Assembly: GCA_024234075.1 (NCBI GenBank)
Contig: JACKOV010000002.1
Span: 945,860-1,009,859, forward strand
DNA: 64,000 nucleotides
Direction of reading: 5' to 3'
From: Nevskiaceae bacterium
GTDB taxonomy: Bacteria; Pseudomonadota; Gammaproteobacteria; Steroidobacterales; Steroidobacteraceae
The position numbers were made by a program, and so were the translations under genes. Shown here piece after piece: positions 51,245-59,629 of the stretch. Under the pieces are notes generated by a model that searched no databases, was not told where the DNA came from, and saw nothing but the letters and a program-made list of their open reading frames with translations. Position 1 is the first letter of the stretch, and every line of letters begins with the position of its first letter.

Positions 51245-51751
51245 ATGGCACGAGTCGAAAGAACCCAGTCCGCTGACGAATTCCTCGAGAAGCTCGTCGC
51301 AGTGAACCGCACCGCCAAGGTCGTCAAAGGTGGCCGCCAGTTCGGCTTCACCGCGCTGACGGTCGTCGGCGACGGCGCGGGCCGTGTCGGCTTCGGGTTC
51401 GGCAAGGCACGCGAAGTCCCGGTCGCGATCAGCAAGGCGATGGCGGCGGCCCGCAAGAACATGGTCACGGTGTCGCTCAAGCGCGAGACTCTGCACTACC
51501 CGATCCGGGGTGAGCACGGGGCGACCCGGGTGCTGATGCAGCCGGCGTCCGACGGTACCGGTGTCATTGCCGGTGGCGGCATGCGCGCGGTGCTCGAGTG
51601 CGCGGGTGTGCGCAACGTGCTGGCCAAGAGCTACGGCTCGCGCAACCCGATCAACGTCGTGCGGGCCACGGTCAACGCGCTGGCCGCGGTGCGTTCGCCG
51701 GAAGACATCGCCGCCAAGCGCGGCAAGTCGGTCGAAGAGATCCTGGGTTGA
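51245..51751 (+). CDS. rpsE: 30S ribosomal protein S5
   Basis: The product is 168 aa. EKLVAVNRTAKVVKGGRQFGFTALTVVGDG, GRVGFGFGKAREVP and the C-terminal RSPEDIAAKRGKSVEEILG are present. No substitution is seen in the spectinomycin loop (NRTAKVVKGGR). S5 supports fidelity and mRNA helicase action with S3 and S4. Confidence 0.98.
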   Translation: MARVERTQSADEFLEKLVAVNRTAKVVKGGRQFGFTALTVVGDGAGRVGFGFGKAREVPVAISKAMAAARKNMVTVSLKRETLHYPIRGEHGATRVLMQPASDGTGVIAGGGMRAVLECAGVRNVLAKSYGSRNPINVVRATVNALAAVRSPEDIAAKRGKSVEEILG

Positions 51752-51771
51752 GGCGAGTTGCGGAGTCGACG

Positions 51772-51966
51772 ATGAGCAAGGCAGGCAACAAGCAGATCAA
51801 GGTCACGCTGGAGCGCAGCATCCACGGGCAGCTCGCCAACATCGTGAGTTCGGTGCGCGGCCTCGGGCTGCGCCGTCGTCATCAGACCGTGACGGTCGCC
51901 GACACGCCGGAGAACCGCGGCATGGTGCGCGCCGCGCGCCACCTGCTCTCCGTCCGCGAAGCCTGA
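51772..51966 (+). CDS. rpmD: 50S ribosomal protein L30
   Basis: The product is 64 aa. KQIKVTLERSIHGQLANIVSSVRGLGLRRRHQTVTVADTPENRGMVRAARHLL in parts matches L30, with the usual order rpsE-rpmD-rplO. The ATG at 51772 has GGAG 6-10 bp upstream. Confidence 0.96.
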   Translation: MSKAGNKQIKVTLERSIHGQLANIVSSVRGLGLRRRHQTVTVADTPENRGMVRAARHLLSVREA

Positions 51967-51991
51967 CGGAACGGAAACGGAGAACACAAAC

Positions 51992-52426
51992 ATGCGTCTG
52001 AACACCATCAAGCCGTCGCCGGGGTCGAAGCGCCCGCGGCTGCGCGTCGGTCGCGGCGCTTCGGCGGGGCAGGGCAAGACCTGCGGCCGCGGCGTCAAGG
52101 GACAGCGTGCGCGCAAGGGCGGCTATCACAAGGTCGGCTTCGAAGGCGGCCAGATGCCGCTGCAGCGCCGCATGCCCAAGGTCGGCTTCCGCTCGGCGCT
52201 GAAGGCGACGCGCGCCGAGGTTCGCCTGGACGAGCTCGCCAAGGTCGAGGCCGCGGTGATCGATCTGGCTGCGCTGAAGGCGGCCAACATCGTGCCGGCG
52301 CACACCGAGTTGGCCAAGGTCGTGCTCTCGGGCGCGATCAGCAAGCCGGTCAAGCTCAAGGGGCTGGGCGCCACCAAGGGTGCGCGCGCGGCGATCGAGG
52401 CGGCCGGCGGCAGTCTCGAGGCCTGA
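51992..52426 (+). CDS. rplO: 50S ribosomal protein L15
   Basis: The product is 144 aa. MRLNTIKPSPGSKRPRLRVGRGASAGQGKTCGRGVKGQRARKGGY in parts shows the Gly/Arg-rich extension typical of L15, followed by the globular C-terminus (KPVKLKGLGATKGARAAIEAAGGSLEA). It precedes secY by 52 bp. Confidence 0.97.
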   Translation: MRLNTIKPSPGSKRPRLRVGRGASAGQGKTCGRGVKGQRARKGGYHKVGFEGGQMPLQRRMPKVGFRSALKATRAEVRLDELAKVEAAVIDLAALKAANIVPAHTELAKVVLSGAISKPVKLKGLGATKGARAAIEAAGGSLEA

Positions 52427-52478
52427 GCGGCTTCGGGCGAGCCATAGCACGACAACCGTAACGGCAGACGGAACACAC

Positions 52479-53825
52479 GTGGCCAGCAACTCCATCGGCA
52501 ATCCGGCGGCGACCCTCGCGGATGCGACCCGCTTTGCGGAGGTGCGCGGCCGTCTGCTGTTCCTGTTCGGGGCGATGATCGTCTACCGCATCGGCACCTT
52601 CATCCCGGTGCCGGGCATCAACCCCGACCGGGTGGCGCAGTTCTTCCAGGATCAGCAGAGCACGATCCTCGGCATCGTCAACATGTTCTCGGGTGGTGCG
52701 CTCGAGCGTCTGTCGATTTTCGCGATGGGCGTGATGCCGTACATCTCGGCATCGATCATCGTGCAGATGATGTCGATGGTGTATCCGCCCTGGGAAGAGT
52801 TCCGCAAGGAAGGCGAATCGGGTCGCCGCAAGCTCACCCAGATCACGCGCTACGGCACGCTCGGCCTCGGCATTTTCCAGTCGCTGGGTGCGGCGGTCGC
52901 GTTGCAGAACGGCGGCATGGTGAACTCGCCGGGCTGGGCGTTCCTGTTTACGGCCACGATCACCATGACCACCGGCACGATGTTCCTGATGTGGCTCGGC
53001 GAGCAGGTCACCGAGCGCGGCATCGGCAACGGCATCTCGATGCTGATCCTGGCGGGTATCGTCGCCGGCCTGCCGGGCGCCATCGGCCTCACGGCCGAGG
53101 CGGTCAGCACGGGCGAGATGTCCGGTCCGTTTGCGCTGCTGCTGATCGCGGTGGTGCTCGGCGTCACGGCCTTCTGCGTCTACGTCGAACGCGCGCAGCG
53201 CCGCATCACCGTGAACTACGCCAAGCGCCAGGTCGGACGGCGGGTCATGGCCGGCCAGTCGAGCCACCTGCCGTTCAAGCTGAACATGTCGGGCGTGATT
53301 CCGCCGATCTTCGCCTCGAGCCTGCTGCTGTTTCCGGCGACCATCGCGCAGTTCTTCGGCACTGGCGAAGGCCGGTTCGCCGGCATGCTGCAGGAAGTCG
53401 CCGCGGCCCTCGGTTACGGCCAGCCGCTGCACCTGGTGCTGTATGCCGTGCTGATCATGTTCTTCTGCTTCTTCTACACGGCGCTGGTGTTCAACGCCCG
53501 CGACACTGCCGACAACCTCAAGAAGTCGGGTGCCTTCATTCCGGGCATCCGTCCGGGCCAGCAGACCGGCGATTACATCGACCGCGTGCTGACGCGGCTG
53601 ACGCTCTGGGGCGCGTTGTACGTGACCGGCGTCTGCCTGCTGCCCGAAGTGATGATGGCCAAGGGTGGGGTGCCGTTCCAGTTCGGCGGTACTTCGCTGC
53701 TGATCGTCGTGGTCGTGGCCATGGATTTCATGGCCCAGCTGCAGGCGCACATGGTGTCGCACCAGTACCCGGGCCTGCTGAAGAAGGCCAACTTGATGGG
53801 TTACGGGCGAGGCGGCGGAGCGTAA
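52479..53825 (+). CDS. secY: Protein translocase subunit SecY
   Basis: The product is 448 aa with ten transmembrane helices. The start is a GTG at 52479, giving VASNSIGNPAATLADATRFAEVRGRLLFLFGAMIVYRIG in parts; it is chosen over an upstream ATG that would add 33 residues. The plug and pore motifs (GALERLSIFAMGVMPYISASIIVQ) and the C-terminal cytoplasmic tail are standard. It forms the SecYEG channel with secE at 22967. Confidence 0.97.
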   Translation: MASNSIGNPAATLADATRFAEVRGRLLFLFGAMIVYRIGTFIPVPGINPDRVAQFFQDQQSTILGIVNMFSGGALERLSIFAMGVMPYISASIIVQMMSMVYPPWEEFRKEGESGRRKLTQITRYGTLGLGIFQSLGAAVALQNGGMVNSPGWAFLFTATITMTTGTMFLMWLGEQVTERGIGNGISMLILAGIVAGLPGAIGLTAEAVSTGEMSGPFALLLIAVVLGVTAFCVYVERAQRRITVNYAKRQVGRRVMAGQSSHLPFKLNMSGVIPPIFASSLLLFPATIAQFFGTGEGRFAGMLQEVAAALGYGQPLHLVLYAVLIMFFCFFYTALVFNARDTADNLKKSGAFIPGIRPGQQTGDYIDRVLTRLTLWGALYVTGVCLLPEVMMAKGGVPFQFGGTSLLIVVVVAMDFMAQLQAHMVSHQYPGLLKKANLMGYGRGGGA

Positions 53826-53938
53826 TCGCCGCAAGGTGGCGCGCGCAGTCCGTGAACGAACGGGGGCGCGGCGAGTGGAAGGGTTGAGGCGAAATGCGTG
53901 GCGGTAGTGCCGCGCACCAGGAACAAAGGGTACGGATC

Positions 53939-54052
53939 ATGAAAGTTCGACCGTCCGTCAAGAAGATCTGCAAGGACTGCAAGGTCGTGCGCCGTCGGCG
54001 CGTGATCTACGTCATCTGCAAGGATCCCCGGCACAAGCAGCGGCAGGGCTGA
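53939..54052 (+). CDS. rpmJ: 50S ribosomal protein L36 (zinc-type)
   Basis: The product is only 37 aa (MKVRPSVKKICKDCKVVRR...HKQRQG). The zinc ligands Cys11, Cys14, Cys27 and His32 are all present, so this is the zinc-binding C+ form. It lies 113 bp after secY, where spc-operon L36 is expected, and before the alpha-operon promoter. Confidence 0.95.
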   Translation: MKVRPSVKKICKDCKVVRRRRVIYVICKDPRHKQRQG

Positions 54053-54072
54053 GTCCCCGCTGCGCCAGGGCG

Positions 54073-54100
54073 TTGAATCTGAAGGAAATTTTGTTAAAAT
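54073..54100 (+). promoter_or_regulatory. Promoter of the alpha operon (rpsM-rpsK-rpsD-rpoA-rplQ)
   Basis: TTGAAT (4/6, 54073-54078), 16-base spacer and TAAAAT (5/6, 54095-54100) lie in an AT-rich patch between rpmJ and rpsM. A 7-bp inverted repeat (TGCCGCG / CGCGGCA, 54100-54120) follows in the short leader. Confidence 0.6.
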
Positions 54101-54136
54101 GCCGCGTTTTTCCCGCGGCATCGGGGCAGCAGTAAC

Positions 54137-54517
54137 ATGGCACGTATCGCCGGCATCAACATCCCGATGAACAAGCACGTGGTCATCGGGCTCACGCACA
54201 TCTACGGCATGGGCAAGACTCGCGCCAGGGCGGCCTGCGAGGCGGCCGGCGTGGATCCCACCACCAAGGTCAAGGATTTGACCGAGGCGGAGGTCAACGC
54301 GCTGCGCGCCCAGGTCTCGCGTGGCCTGGTCGAGGGCGATCTGCGCCGCGAAGTGTCGATGAACATCAAGCGTTTGATGGATCTCGGCACCTACCGCGGC
54401 ATGCGCCATCGCAAGGGTCTGCCGGTCCGCGGCCAGCGCACCCGCACCAATTCGCGTACCCGCAAGGGCCCGCGCAAGCAGGCGGTCAAACTGGGCTCGT
54501 CGGCGGGCAAGGGCTGA
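54137..54517 (+). CDS. rpsM: 30S ribosomal protein S13
   Basis: The product is 126 aa. MARIAGINIPMNKHVVIGLTHIYGMGKTRARAACEAAG in parts and RGMRHRKGLPVRGQRTRTNSRTRKGPRK are conserved. S13 contacts L5 and tRNA at the head. It starts the alpha operon. Confidence 0.98.
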   Translation: MARIAGINIPMNKHVVIGLTHIYGMGKTRARAACEAAGVDPTTKVKDLTEAEVNALRAQVSRGLVEGDLRREVSMNIKRLMDLGTYRGMRHRKGLPVRGQRTRTNSRTRKGPRKQAVKLGSSAGKG

Positions 54518-54622
54518 TGAACGCGGCTGGCGGCCCCGCTGCGGACAGGGCAGACGCCGGCCGGCAGCAGGATTCTCGCTACGGTCATTCGTAGACAGAC
54601 GAACGTACATACGGAAACAGAC

Positions 54623-55033
54623 ATGGCAGAGCAGAAGCAGCAGTCGGGCGCCGCCGGCGCGAAAAAGCCGAAGAAGGCGCGCAAGAACGTGCTCGACGGC
54701 ATCGCGCACGTGCATGCGTCGTTCAACAACACGGTGATCACCATCACCGACCGCCAGGGCAACACGCTCTCGTGGGCGACGTCCGGCGGCTGCGGTTTCC
54801 GCGGTTCGCGCAAGTCGACCCCGTTCGCGGCCCAGGTCGCGGCCGAGAAGGCCGGTGTGGCGGCGCAGGAGCACGGCGTACGCAACGTGGAAGTGCGCGT
54901 CGCCGGCCCGGGTCCCGGCCGCGAGTCGGCGGTCCGCGCGCTGAACAACTGCGGCTTGAAGATCACCAGCATCTCGGACGTCACGCCGATTCCGCATAAC
55001 GGCTGCCGCCCCCCCAAGAAGCGTCGCGTCTGA
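54623..55033 (+). CDS. rpsK: 30S ribosomal protein S11
   Basis: The product is 136 aa. Its start adds a short Gln/Lys-rich N-terminus before the core (DGIAHVHASFNNTVITITDRQGNTLSWATSGGCGFRGSRKSTPFAAQVAAEKA in parts) and the C-terminal HNGCRPPKKRRV. It lies on the platform near the E site. Confidence 0.97.
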   Translation: MAEQKQQSGAAGAKKPKKARKNVLDGIAHVHASFNNTVITITDRQGNTLSWATSGGCGFRGSRKSTPFAAQVAAEKAGVAAQEHGVRNVEVRVAGPGPGRESAVRALNNCGLKITSISDVTPIPHNGCRPPKKRRV

Positions 55034-55058
55034 CGCGTCGACGCAAGAGGACATTCGC

Positions 55059-55682
55059 ATGGCGCGTTACGTCGGTCCCAAGTGCAAGCTCGCCCGCCGC
55101 GAGGGCACGGATCTGTTCCTGAAGAGCGGCGTCAAGCCGCTCGAGAGCAAGTGCAAGTTTCAGGTGCCGCCGGGCGGCATCAAGGGTGAGCGCCGTACGC
55201 GCCTGTCGGAGTACGGTACCCAGCTGCGCGAGAAGCAGAAGCTGCGCCGCATGTACGGCGTGCTCGAGCGCCAGTTCTCGAACTACTACACCGAAGCGGC
55301 GCGCCGCTCCGGCTCGACGGGCGAGAACCTGCTGAAGCTGCTGGAGTGCCGGCTGGACAACGTCGTCTACCGGATGGGCTTCGCGGCCACCCGTGCCGAG
55401 GCCCGCCAGCTCGTCAGCCACAAGGGCGTCGAGGTCAACGGCGAGGCGGTGACGATCCCGTCCTACCAGGTCAAGGCCGGCGACGTGGTCCAGGTCCGCG
55501 AAAAGGCGCGCAAGCAGCTGCGTATCCAGAGCGCGCTGCAGATCGCCTCGCAGGTGGGCCTGCCCGACTGGGTCGAGGTCAACGACAAAGAGTTCAAGGG
55601 TGTCTTCAAGCAGGTGCCGGCCCGCGACGACATCCTGCCGGACATCAACGAGAACCTGGTCGTCGAGCTGTATTCGAAGTAA
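55059..55682 (+). CDS. rpsD: 30S ribosomal protein S4
   Basis: The product is 207 aa. It has the S4 domain (RLDNVVYRMGFAATRAEARQLVSHKGVEVNGEAVTIPSYQVKAGDVV) and the N-terminal helices. S4 nucleates 30S assembly and represses the alpha operon in E. coli. The long spacer after it holds a 9-bp hairpin. Confidence 0.98.
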   Translation: MARYVGPKCKLARREGTDLFLKSGVKPLESKCKFQVPPGGIKGERRTRLSEYGTQLREKQKLRRMYGVLERQFSNYYTEAARRSGSTGENLLKLLECRLDNVVYRMGFAATRAEARQLVSHKGVEVNGEAVTIPSYQVKAGDVVQVREKARKQLRIQSALQIASQVGLPDWVEVNDKEFKGVFKQVPARDDILPDINENLVVELYSK

Positions 55683-55738
55683 TCGTCCGTAGGCTGGCCG
55701 GGCCGGCGCTGCGGGCGCGGCAGGCGGTTGGATACCAC

Positions 55739-55759
55739 GGGCCGGCAAGTTGCCGGCCC
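55739..55759 (+). promoter_or_regulatory. Hairpin in the rpsD-rpoA spacer
   Basis: A perfect 9-bp stem (GGGCCGGCA / TGCCGGCCC) with an AGT loop lies about 25 bases before rpoA. It has no U-tract and could act as a processing or translation-control element at this junction. Confidence 0.5.
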
Positions 55760-55785
55760 GAGACCGAGTTTCAGAGGAAACGCAC

Positions 55786-56796
55786 ATGCAAGGATCAGTC
55801 ACGGAGTTCCTCAAGCCCCGAGTGGTGAAAGTGACCCCGGTCGCGCCGCGGCAGGCGCGTGTCGTCATCGAGCCGTTCGAGCGCGGCTTCGGGCACACCC
55901 TCGGCAATGCGCTGCGGCGCGTGCTGCTGTCCTCGATGCCCGGTGCGGCGATCACCGAAGCAGAAATCGACGGCGTGCTGCACGAGTACACCAGCATCGA
56001 GGGCGTCCAGGAAGACGTCGTCGACATGCTGCTGAACCTGAAGCAGGTCGCGATCCGCATGCACAGCCGCGATTCGGCCGAGCTGCGCCTGTCCAAGAAG
56101 GGCCCGGGCCCGGTCACGGCCGGCGACATCCAGACCGATCACGACGTTGAAGTCGTGAACCCCGAACTGGTGATCGCCAACCTGACCAAGGCCGGCGAGC
56201 TCAACATGGTGCTGCGCGTTGAGCGTGGCCGCGGCTATCGCCCGGCTTCGCAGCGTGCTGCGTTCGAGGAGCAGACCCGGCCGATCGGCCGGCTGCAGCT
56301 CGATGCGTCGTTCAGCCCGATCCGTCGCGTCACCTACTCGGTCGATGCCGCGCGCGTCGAGCAGCGCACCGACCTCGACAAGCTGATCCTCGACATCGAG
56401 ACCAACGGCACGATCGATTCGGAAGAGGCGATCCGCCGCGCCGGCTCGATCCTCAAGGACCAGCTGTCGGTGTTCGTCGACCTGCAGGGCGAGGAAGAGG
56501 CCGGACAGAAGACCGAGGCGATGCAGTTCGATCCGATCCTGCTGCGGCCGGTCGACGAGCTCGAGCTCACGGTACGCAGTGCCAACTGCCTCAAGGCGGA
56601 GAACATCCACTACATCGGCGATCTGGTGCAGCGCACCGAGGTCGAGTTGCTGCGCACGCCCAACCTCGGCAAGAAGTCCCTGACCGAGATCAAGGAAGTG
56701 CTGCAGAGTCACGGCCTGATGCTGGGCATGCGTCTCGACGGCTGGCCGCCGGTGGGCCTGCGCCACGAGGAAGAGCGCAGCAGCGGTCTGATGTAA
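55786..56796 (+). CDS. rpoA: DNA-directed RNA polymerase subunit alpha
   Basis: The product is 336 aa. The ATG at 55786 gives MQGSVTEFLKPRVV, after AGAGGAAA. The N-terminal dimerisation domain (IEPFERGFGHTLGNALRRVLLSSMPGAA) and the C-terminal domain that binds UP elements and activators (LKAENIHYIGDLVQRTEVELLRTPNLGKKSLTEIKEVL) are complete. It lies within the alpha operon. Confidence 0.99.
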   Translation: MQGSVTEFLKPRVVKVTPVAPRQARVVIEPFERGFGHTLGNALRRVLLSSMPGAAITEAEIDGVLHEYTSIEGVQEDVVDMLLNLKQVAIRMHSRDSAELRLSKKGPGPVTAGDIQTDHDVEVVNPELVIANLTKAGELNMVLRVERGRGYRPASQRAAFEEQTRPIGRLQLDASFSPIRRVTYSVDAARVEQRTDLDKLILDIETNGTIDSEEAIRRAGSILKDQLSVFVDLQGEEEAGQKTEAMQFDPILLRPVDELELTVRSANCLKAENIHYIGDLVQRTEVELLRTPNLGKKSLTEIKEVLQSHGLMLGMRLDGWPPVGLRHEEERSSGLM

Positions 56797-56903
56797 GCCG
56801 AAGCGGCGGTGGTGCCTGTGCCTTGAGGTACAGGCGGCCGCCCGCCGTGCCCGATGTGCCCTTGCGGGGTTGCACGGGCGTCATTGTTCGAATCGAGGTT
56901 TTT

Positions 56904-57404
56904 ATGCGTCACAGACTCACCGGGCGTCAGCTTTCCCGCAATGCGCCGCACCGCCAAGCGATGCTGCGCAACATGAGCGTCTCGCTGCTGCGCCACGAGA
57001 CGATTCGCACCACGCTGCCGAAAGCCAAGGAGCTGCGGCGGGTCGTCGAGCCGTTGATCACACTCGGCAAGACCGATACCGACTCCCGCCGTCGCCTGGC
57101 GTTCGCCCGGCTGCGCGATGTGGCCGTGGTCGAAAAGCTGTTCACCGACCTGGGGCCGCGCTTCAAGGCGCGGGCCGGTGGCTATACCCGGATCCTGCGG
57201 ATGATGCCGCGCGCCGGCGATTCCGCGCCGATGGCCTTGATGCAGCTGGTCGATCGGGCCGCCACGGCCGAGGCCGCTGCCGCGGATGACGCCCCGGCCA
57301 AGAAGAAGCCGCGCCGCAAGGCCGCCGCCAAGCCGGCTGCCGAAGCCGCCGAGGGGGCAGCCACCCCGGCCAAACCGCGCCGGAAGAAAGCCGCAGCCGC
57401 CTGA
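56904..57404 (+). CDS. rplQ: 50S ribosomal protein L17 with basic C-terminal tail
   Basis: The product is 166 aa. The ATG at 56904 gives MRHRLTGRQLSRNAPHRQAMLRNM, the family start. The core ends near residue 118; the last 45 residues are Ala/Lys/Pro-rich (KKKPRRKAAAKPAAEAAEGA...), absent in E. coli L17 (127 aa). The tail may contact rRNA or mRNA. A Rho-independent terminator follows. Confidence 0.95.
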   Translation: MRHRLTGRQLSRNAPHRQAMLRNMSVSLLRHETIRTTLPKAKELRRVVEPLITLGKTDTDSRRRLAFARLRDVAVVEKLFTDLGPRFKARAGGYTRILRMMPRAGDSAPMALMQLVDRAATAEAAAADDAPAKKKPRRKAAAKPAAEAAEGAATPAKPRRKKAAAA

Positions 57405-57438
57405 TCCGGGGCCCGGCCCCGCGCCCCGTCATGGGGTC

Positions 57439-57473
57439 AAGGCCGACGTGCCGTGAGGTGCGTCGGCCTTTTC
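57439..57473 (+). terminator. Intrinsic terminator of the alpha operon
   Basis: A 10-bp stem (AAGGCCGACG / CGTCGGCCTT) with a 12-base loop is followed by TTCCGTTTG. It ends the rpsM-rplQ transcript and separates it from mscL. Confidence 0.75.
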
Positions 57474-57590
57474 CGTTTGCGATTTCCCAGGGTTTATACT
57501 TATTCGGATGTAATTTGATTGCGCGACGGAGTCTCGTGTAACGGCTACGGCCTGTTTGCAAATTTGTAACCACGCCCCTGGGAGGGAGCA

Positions 57591-57992
57591 ATGAGCATCG
57601 CATCTGAGTTCAAGGAATTTGCCATGAAGGGCAATGTCGTCGACATGGCCGTCGGCATCATCGTCGGCGGCGCGTTCGGCAAGATCGTTTCGTCCTTCGT
57701 CGGCGATGTGGTGATGCCGCCGCTCGGCAAGGCCATCGGTGGCGTGAACTTCAGCGATCTCGGCACCAGCCTCGGACTCGCTGCCGACGGGCAGACCGAA
57801 GTCGTGCTGAAGTGGGGCGCTTTCCTGCAGACCATGTTCGACTTTCTGGTCATCGCGCTGGTGCTGTTCTTCGCGCTCAAGGGCATCAATCGCCTCAAGG
57901 CGCCGCCGCCGGCTCCTGCCGCGCCGCCGCCGCCGCCGGCCGACGAAGTGCTGCTGACCGAAATCCGCGACCTGCTGAAAGCACAGCGTTGA
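57591..57992 (+). CDS. mscL: Large-conductance mechanosensitive channel MscL
   Basis: The product is 133 aa. FKEFAMKGNVVDMAVGIIVGGAFGKIVSSFVGDVVMPP is the pore helix, and FLVIALVLFFALKGINRL is TM2. The C-terminus has a proline linker followed by the cytoplasmic helix EVLLTEIRDLLKAQR. It opens under hypo-osmotic tension as an emergency valve. It stands alone, between two terminators. Confidence 0.96.
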   Translation: MSIASEFKEFAMKGNVVDMAVGIIVGGAFGKIVSSFVGDVVMPPLGKAIGGVNFSDLGTSLGLAADGQTEVVLKWGAFLQTMFDFLVIALVLFFALKGINRLKAPPPAPAAPPPPPADEVLLTEIRDLLKAQR

Positions 57993-58030
57993 GGAACCGA
58001 AGACCCGCGGAGTTCGCGGGCTAGTTCGAG

Positions 58031-58064
58031 AAAAACTGTCCCCCGTCGTCGGGGGCAGTTCGTT
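58031..58064 (-). terminator. Terminator of pepQ (bidirectional with mscL)
   Basis: An 11-bp stem with one bulge (AACTG-t-CCCCCG / CGGGGGCAGTT, 58034-58060) sits just beyond the pepQ stop. On the pepQ strand it is followed by five T residues; in the mscL direction the T run is short. It probably serves both convergent genes. Confidence 0.75.
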
Positions 58065-59402
58065 TCAGGGGCGGGAAAGCGCGGCGAACGCGTCGCGCGT
58101 CAGGTTCTCGCAGCCTGCGGTGGTCACGACCAGATCGTCCTCGATCCGGATGCCGCCGAAAGGCTGCAGGGCAGCCACCCGCTGCCAGTTCACCTGCGAG
58201 CCCTGCGGCCCCTGGCGCAGGGGCGCGAGCAGGGCATCGATGAAGTAGATCCCCGGTTCCATCGTGACCACGAAGCCGGGTTCGAGTACGCGGGTCAGCC
58301 GCAGCGCCGGATGGCCTGCGGGACGCGGAATCTCGCCGCCTTCCGGACCGGCCTGGGTGCCGCCGACATCGTGCACCTGCAGACCGAGCAGATGGCCGAG
58401 GCCGTGCGGGAAGAAGTGCGTGGCGAGGCCCTGCTCGACGGCCTGCTGCGGCGTGCAGCGCAGGATCTCCGCTTCGACCAGCAGTGTGGCGATGCGCTCG
58501 ACGGCGAGCAGATGCATGGCCCGCCAGTCGACGCCGGCATGCACCGTGGCGCACAGTCCGCGTTGCAGATCGTCCATGGCGGCGATCAGCGCACCGAAGT
58601 CCGGATCGCCGAACGACCAGGTGCGCGTGATGTCGCTGCCGTAACCGCGGCAGTCTGCACCGGCATCGAGCAGCAGGGAGCGCAGTTCGGCGGGCGCGCG
58701 TCGCTGCAGTTGCTGGTAGTGCAGCGTTGCCGCCGCTTCGTTCAGCGCGACGATCGCGTTGTAGGGCAGCTCCTGCTCGCGCTGTTCGCAGGCGGCGAGA
58801 AAGGCCTGGTGGATGTCGAATTCGGAGCCGCCGGCACGAAATGCGGCTTCGGCGGCTCGATGGCCTCGAGCGCCGATCGCGTTGGCTTCGCGCAGGCAGG
58901 CGACTTCCCAAGCCGTCTTGCGTGCCCGGTCAAAGTCGAGCCGGTGCAGCAGGTGCTGCGGGTTGATCGCTGCAGGCCCCCAGGCGAGCAGTTCGGGAAA
59001 CGGCTGGCCGATGTAGGCGGTGCGCGCCAGCGATGTCGGCAACGCGGCGCGCGCCGCGGTACGCGAGCCGACGATGCTGATGTCGAACGCATCGAGCCAG
59101 GACTCGGCCGGCAGCTCGGCGCTCTTGTGCCAGTAGTCTTCCTGGCGATGGAAGATCAGTCGTGGTCGCCGGCCGGGTTCGAAGTACAGCAACGAACCTG
59201 CCGCGTCGGCCAGCGGAACCCAGGCCTTAAACGGTGGGTGAAGATGCAACGGTTCGTACTGGTCGTCGAGGAAACGCAGCGCCGGTTCGCCAGCCTGCAA
59301 CAGCAGACCCTCGTAGCCACAGGCGGCGAGCGCCGTTGCGGTGCGCCGGCTTATGTCATGCAGATGGGCGGCAAACAGGGCGGCAGTGTCGGGAGAGTGC
59401 AC
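58065..59402 (-). CDS. pepQ: Xaa-Pro dipeptidase (prolidase), M24 family
   Basis: The product is 445 aa and starts at a GTG with GGAG 8 bp upstream. The pita-bread metallopeptidase ligands are all visible: LLDAGAD and SDITRTW (two Asp), HGLGHLLGLQVHD (His), VTMEPGIYF (Glu) and FGGIRIEDD (Glu). The size and the N-terminal domain fit PepQ rather than aminopeptidase P. It cleaves dipeptides ending in proline, and in proteobacteria can also act on organophosphates. Confidence 0.92.
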   Translation of the reverse strand: MHSPDTAALFAAHLHDISRRTATALAACGYEGLLLQAGEPALRFLDDQYEPLHLHPPFKAWVPLADAAGSLLYFEPGRRPRLIFHRQEDYWHKSAELPAESWLDAFDISIVGSRTAARAALPTSLARTAYIGQPFPELLAWGPAAINPQHLLHRLDFDRARKTAWEVACLREANAIGARGHRAAEAAFRAGGSEFDIHQAFLAACEQREQELPYNAIVALNEAAATLHYQQLQRRAPAELRSLLLDAGADCRGYGSDITRTWSFGDPDFGALIAAMDDLQRGLCATVHAGVDWRAMHLLAVERIATLLVEAEILRCTPQQAVEQGLATHFFPHGLGHLLGLQVHDVGGTQAGPEGGEIPRPAGHPALRLTRVLEPGFVVTMEPGIYFIDALLAPLRQGPQGSQVNWQRVAALQPFGGIRIEDDLVVTTAGCENLTRDAFAALSRP

Positions 59403-59443
59403 GTTTCGGCTCCGTTGACCTGACTACTCTAGCGTTGTGTAAC

Positions 59444-59509
59444 GCAACTGTCGGCGGATCGCGACTGTTGCGCGCCGCGACTGTCGTTAGTTGGCGACGT
59501 CGAAACTGT
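59444..59509. repeat. Four short direct repeats upstream of a lipoprotein gene
   Basis: The octamer GCGACTGT or close variants occurs at 59444-59451 (GCAACTGT), 59461-59468, 59477-59484 and 59502-59509 (GAAACTGT), in the same orientation, just upstream of the candidate promoter at 59516. Spacings of 16-25 bp could allow a regulator to bind. Confidence 0.35.
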
Positions 59510-59515
59510 GACCCG

Positions 59516-59544
59516 TTTCAAATCATTGCGCGAGCCACTACAAT
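59516..59544 (+). promoter_or_regulatory. Candidate promoter of the lipoprotein gene
   Basis: TTTCAA (weak -35, 59516-59521), 17-base spacer and TACAAT (5/6, 59539-59544) lie about 86 bp before the lipoprotein start. Confidence 0.45.
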
Positions 59545-59629
59545 TCCCGCGCGATTCGCCTCGCCAGACAAACTAGCTAGGTTGTTTGAGTCTCTCAACG
59601 CATCTCTAAATTTTCCGGGGTACCTATTC

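Noticed and set aside
57477..57590. A sigma-70 promoter for mscL (TTGCGA with TATACT)
   Set aside because: The spacing between the hexamers is only 12 bases, and no better pair was found, so no promoter is claimed.
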